From NCBI RefSeq assembly GCF_001939115.1, contig NZ_MQTZ01000019.1, positions 1 to 64,000 on the forward strand: a stretch of 64,000 bases of DNA. The letters run 5' to 3'. The DNA is from Leptolyngbya sp. 'hensonii'. Lineage in GTDB: Bacteria; Cyanobacteriota; Cyanobacteriia; GCF-001939115. The stretch's first letter is position 1. The number at the start of each line of letters is the position of its first letter. The position numbers were made by a program, and so were the translations under genes. This document shows positions 61,265 through 64,000 of this stretch, piece after piece. The notes beneath the pieces were generated by a model that saw only the letters and a program-made list of their open reading frames with translations, searched no databases and had not been told where the DNA came from.

Positions 61265-62056
61265 ATGGAAATGGCTCAAATCAGGCTAGAGGCTGTAGAT
61301 CTGGCCTTTTCAGCCCTCTCCAAGGCTCCAAATCCGAAAAAAGAATCGGGGAGTGATCAGGGTTCCGCCCTGTTGCTTCAGGGGATTTCGTGCCAGATCT
61401 TTCGAGGCGATCGGATTGCCATTGTGGGGCCATCTGGGAGTGGCAAAACGGTCCTGTTGAAATTGCTGAATCGTCTGATTGATCCGACCAGAGGCCAGAT
61501 TTACCTGGAGGGGCAGAAATTTCAAAGGATTCCGGTGATTCAGTTGCGCCAGCAGATCCTGTTGGTGCCTCAGGAAAGTCGGCTGCTGGACATGACTGTG
61601 CGAGAAGCGCTGCTGTATCCGCTCAAATTGCGTCACCTCACAACCCCTGAGATGGGCGATCGTCTGGGGCAATGGACAGAGCAGCTCCAAATCCCAACGG
61701 ATTGGCTGGATAAAACCGAATTGCAACTTTCGGTGGGGCAGCGACAATGGGTTGCGATCGCCCGGGCTCTGGTGGCCCAACCCCCTGTGTTGCTCCTGGA
61801 TGAACCTACGTCAGCGTTGGATGCCGGAAAGACTGTGCGCCTGTTAGAGGTCTTGAGTCGTCTGACTGCGAATGCGCCAAGTACCATTCTCATGGTTAAT
61901 CACCAACTTGAGGTCGCAGAACAATTTGCCGATCGGGTGTTTCACTTGAACCATGGTTTTCTGGCCCAGGATGCGCTGGTTAGAGACATCAGTTGGTCAA
62001 AATTGCGGGACGCGATCGTCCAGGCGGAGACATCCGCTGCCCAGGATTGGGAATAA
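61265..62056 (+). CDS. ABC transporter ATP-binding protein (FetA-like)
   Basis: 263 residues. Walker A GPSGSGKTVLL (about residues 55-65), Q-loop LLVPQESRLLDMTVREALLYPL, signature LSVGQRQWVAIARAL (a variant of LSGGQ), Walker [12 protein letters not shown] and the switch His in MVNHQLE. The short length and Q-loop context resemble the ATPases that pair with FetB permeases. No permease is adjacent, but a fetB lies at 41055. Pairing is a guess. Confidence 0.85.
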   Translation: MEMAQIRLEAVDLAFSALSKAPNPKKESGSDQGSALLLQGISCQIFRGDRIAIVGPSGSGKTVLLKLLNRLIDPTRGQIYLEGQKFQRIPVIQLRQQILLVPQESRLLDMTVREALLYPLKLRHLTTPEMGDRLGQWTEQLQIPTDWLDKTELQLSVGQRQWVAIARALVAQPPVLLLDEPTSALDAGKTVRLLEVLSRLTANAPSTILMVNHQLEVAEQFADRVFHLNHGFLAQDALVRDISWSKLRDAIVQAETSAAQDWE

Positions 62057-62083
62057 CCCTGACCCGAATTTTCAAACACCCGC

Positions 62084-62866
62084 TTACAGCCTGTGGGTTG
62101 TTTCGGCAGTAATGCGGCTTGACCCACGACCATTCAGTTTCTTGGCGCTGGAATGATCCAGGGGCTTACTGGCTTGAGCATCCAGCATTTCCAGATTGAG
62201 GCGATAGCCGACATTGCGAATCGTTTGAATTAAATTGGGCTGGCGCGGATCAGTCTCTACTTTCTTCCGCAGCGACAAAACGTGGGTATCCACCGTGCGA
62301 GGATTGTCAATCATATCAGGCCAGGCCCTGCGCAAGAGTTCGGAGCGACTGAGAGCCGATCCCCCTGCCTGAGCCAGAACATAGAGCAGACTAAACTCCT
62401 GGGGGGTTAGATCAATCAGGTCGCCCTTAAAGCGAACCCGTCGCTGCACCAGATCAATTTTTAATTCGCCCAAATCGAGCATCGCAGGAGCGAGCACCGA
62501 ACGGTTCCGTCGGGTCAGGGCTTCAACCCGAGCCAGAAATTCCTGCATACCAAAAGGCTTGGTCAGGTAATCATCTGCCCCTGCTTTCAGCCCCTGCACA
62601 ATATCTGCTTCACTATTCCGAGCTGACAGCATCAGAATCAAAGACTGTTGCTGCTGCTGAATCCACCGGCAGAACTCCAGACCATCACCGCCAGGTAGTT
62701 CAGAATCCAAAATCACAACTACCGGTTGTCGAGTCAGGAATGTTTCCCTGGCTTGATGAATATCAGCAGACTGATGAACCCAATAGCCTGCCTGTTGCAA
62801 GTGCCAACCCAGTAGCGATCGCAGGTGAGGATTGCCTTCAATAATTTGAATACAGACTGACCCCAC
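62084..62866 (-). CDS. OmpR-family response regulator with atypical acidic pocket
   Basis: 260 residues. The C-terminal winged helix is standard (DLTPQEFSLLYVLAQAGGSALSRSELLRRAWPDMIDNPRTVDTHVLSLRKKVE ... RNVGYRLNLE). The receiver has the phospho-acceptor Asp (ILDSELPGGDG), Ser (MLSARNSEAD) and Lys (TKPFG). The usual Glu/Asp-Asp at the first strand is EGN (QIIEGNPHL), so one Mg-binding acid is missing. The GTG at 62866 is preferred because GGAGA lies 10 bases before it; a TTG at 62899 is the alternative. The specific regulon is unknown. Confidence 0.88.
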   Translation of the reverse strand: MGSVCIQIIEGNPHLRSLLGWHLQQAGYWVHQSADIHQARETFLTRQPVVVILDSELPGGDGLEFCRWIQQQQQSLILMLSARNSEADIVQGLKAGADDYLTKPFGMQEFLARVEALTRRNRSVLAPAMLDLGELKIDLVQRRVRFKGDLIDLTPQEFSLLYVLAQAGGSALSRSELLRRAWPDMIDNPRTVDTHVLSLRKKVETDPRQPNLIQTIRNVGYRLNLEMLDAQASKPLDHSSAKKLNGRGSSRITAETTHRL

Positions 62867-63111
62867 TGCGGCATGCTCTCCTTTAATCAGTGAATCCAAA
62901 CTTAACAGAGCATGTAATGTCGATTTGTAACGCTTGCTACCCTGGACTGACAGGTTCTGCGGAAATTTCCCGAACTAGAACAAAAACTATTTTACACTTC
63001 TTATAAAATCTTGACTAAGATGTGGTTCTGTAAAAAACAATGGGTTAATTAAAGATAAAATAAGAGTGAGTTCTCTACTCATTTTCCTTTAAGAGCTTCC
63101 CTTAACCCTTT

Positions 63112-63354
63112 ATGCTGCAGGATACTCAAGCTATCCGCTACTACCAAAGGCTAACCGACGCCCTTACTGATCTCTGGAATCGGGGCTATCGCTATGATGA
63201 CTTGCGTCTGTTCAAAGATGGCTATCTTTCAGCCATGAGACACACGGGCGTGATTGAACCCTACCAAATTAACCGTCTGGAAGAGGAAGTCCTGCGATAT
63301 ATCCATGATCCGTCCAACTTCGAAATGACTCAATCTGAGCCGGATTACCATTAA
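63112..63354 (+). CDS. DUF6761-type small cyanobacterial protein
   Basis: 80 residues. The pattern AIRYYQRLTDALTDLWNRGYRYDDLRLFKDGYLSAMRHTGVIEPYQINRLEEEVLRYIHDPSNFE is that of the small cyanobacterial family DUF6761. No membrane segment or enzyme motif. Function unknown. AT-rich upstream DNA contains promoter-like tracts. Confidence 0.8.
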   Translation: MLQDTQAIRYYQRLTDALTDLWNRGYRYDDLRLFKDGYLSAMRHTGVIEPYQINRLEEEVLRYIHDPSNFEMTQSEPDYH

Positions 63355-63746
63355 GGGACTTCAGTATAAACTCGCTCCAACTGCTAAAATAGAGGTTTAA
63401 AAACTGTCTGGTGGCGAAAACTGTAACTTCGTAACCTCAACCTATCCCTCCGCTTGCAACCGTCTCTACTGTTACAAGCACTAAATTTTGCAACATGGGG
63501 GTTTTGAGGCTTGCGCTTCCAAGAGTGGTTTTCACCCCCTCCAAAACTTTTAATTTGGTCTACTAAGTAGTCAGTCAATCATTGATTGACGGGCAATCAA
63601 AATCCAGGTTGTTGATTGGGGTTAAATTTTGACGGGTCGAAGACCCGTCAAAATTTTCCTGGCGGAACACTAGCCTAAGAATTGGGGATGACGAAGTACA
63701 ATGCCATACCTCATCGTTCCGCCAAAATCCGTTGAAGAGCCTGGGT
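63355..63746. other. Intergenic region with palindromes
   Basis: 392 bp between convergent genes. It includes GTCAATCATTGATTGAC around 63571-63590 and dispersed element copy B (63616-63669). No protein gene recognised. Confidence 0.5.
63616..63669. repeat. Dispersed 53-bp palindromic element, copy B
   Basis: AAATTTTGACGGGTC-GAA-GACCCGTCAAAATTT (63624-63656) is a near-perfect 15-bp-arm palindrome. Flanks TTGGGGTT and CCTGGCGGAACA match copy A at 30541-30593 in reverse orientation. As it lies between convergent genes, it may act as a bidirectional terminator. Confidence 0.7.
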
Positions 63747-64000
63747 TCAGGAAGCGAGAGCGACCTCTAACACTTCCTGTAACTCTCCTTTCTGGTAAAG
63801 CTCAATCAGGATGTCGGAACCCCCGACGAACTCTCCATTGATATAAACCTGGGGAATGGTAGGCCAATTCGAGTATTCCTTGATGCCCTGGCGCAATTCA
63901 TAATCTTCCAGGATGTCGATCGTTTCGTAGGGCACTCCCATGGTGTTGAGAATTTGAACCACATTATTGGAGAACCCACATTGGGGCATTAACTTGGAAC
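63747..64000 (-). CDS. Monothiol glutaredoxin (C-terminal part, runs off the window)
   Basis: Reading frame open to the window edge. Visible: the CGFS active site in [46 protein letters not shown] and a final acidic helix. CGFS-type glutaredoxins (Grx4/GrxD) carry or transfer [2Fe-2S] clusters. The N-terminus lies beyond 64000; an internal ATG at 63989 is not the true start because conserved family residues (SKL) precede it. Confidence 0.9.
   Translation of the reverse strand, partial: SKLMPQCGFSNNVVQILNTMGVPYETIDILEDYELRQGIKEYSNWPTIPQVYINGEFVGGSDILIELYQKGELQEVLEVALAS

Noticed and set aside
1-64000. CRISPR arrays
   Set aside because: No series of regularly spaced direct repeats with unique spacers; the only tandem array (47832-47901) has no spacers.

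Overview
The window is chromosomal DNA from an oxygenic cyanobacterium, probably a filamentous or Leptolyngbya-type lineage (the exact genus is a guess). The evidence is gene content: photosystem II cytochromes psbV and psbV2, the oxidative chlorophyll cyclase acsF, a tocopherol/plastoquinone-type hppD, a UbiD decarboxylase, the RuBisCO regulator rbcR, a 151-residue FurA, an ssl1498-family light-harvesting-like protein and several cyanobacteria-restricted small families (CPP1-like, DUF6816, DUF6761). HIP1-type GCGATCGC octamers recur throughout. Genes are dense and most read on the minus strand.

Layout. 1-302: edge of an IS630-type transposase. 466-9459: TPR protein, ssl1498-family protein, thiG, dnaK, an OmpR-type regulator, a CPP1-like protein and hppD. 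9985-21777: a RodZ-like protein followed by a phosphate island on the minus strand. In transcription order the island holds exbB, a TonB-like adaptor, a second PstS-like protein, exbD, pstS-pstC-pstA-pstB, a second TonB-like adaptor and a hypothetical gene. A three-repeat Pho box precedes pstS and a two-repeat version precedes exbB. 22021-24414: ubiD and two Uma2-type genes, one truncated. 24411-29633: an unusual operon encoding a winged-helix protein, an AAA+ ATPase and a RecB/Cas4-like nuclease fused to an FtsK motor. 29781-40784: tRNA-Asp, furA, a pentapeptide protein, a HAD phosphatase, an EF-G paralogue, TPR and membrane proteins, an ABC1 kinase and a lipoprotein. 41055-49676: fetB, a 2Fe-2S protein, rbcR, a Ser/Thr kinase, a Crp-type regulator, a repeat-rich gap with a small terminated transcript, a lumenal DUF6816 protein and an RRM protein. 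49803-52258: aroF with a long regulatory leader, and an MFS carrier. 52500-64000: a pentapeptide protein, moeB, psbV2, psbV, accD, acsF, a beta-barrel protein, an HD phosphohydrolase, a truncated HTH-TIR protein, an ABC ATPase, a response regulator, DUF6761 and the C-terminal part of a monothiol glutaredoxin.

The most striking signal is the leader of aroF (DAHP synthase). It contains two consecutive tiny reading frames, each dominated by Phe, Tyr and Trp codons and each followed by an intrinsic terminator. The 3' end of the second frame carries an exact copy of a 13-mer in the terminator stem. Together these form a textbook antiterminator/terminator switch, apparently duplicated in tandem to sense aromatic amino acids. 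The second highlight is the wHTH/AAA+/nuclease-FtsK operon, a plausible uncharacterised DNA-processing or defence module. The third is the intercalation of ExbB/ExbD and two paralogous TonB-like adaptors with a Pho-box-controlled Pst transporter.

All family names come from reading the translations and from memory. No searches were run.
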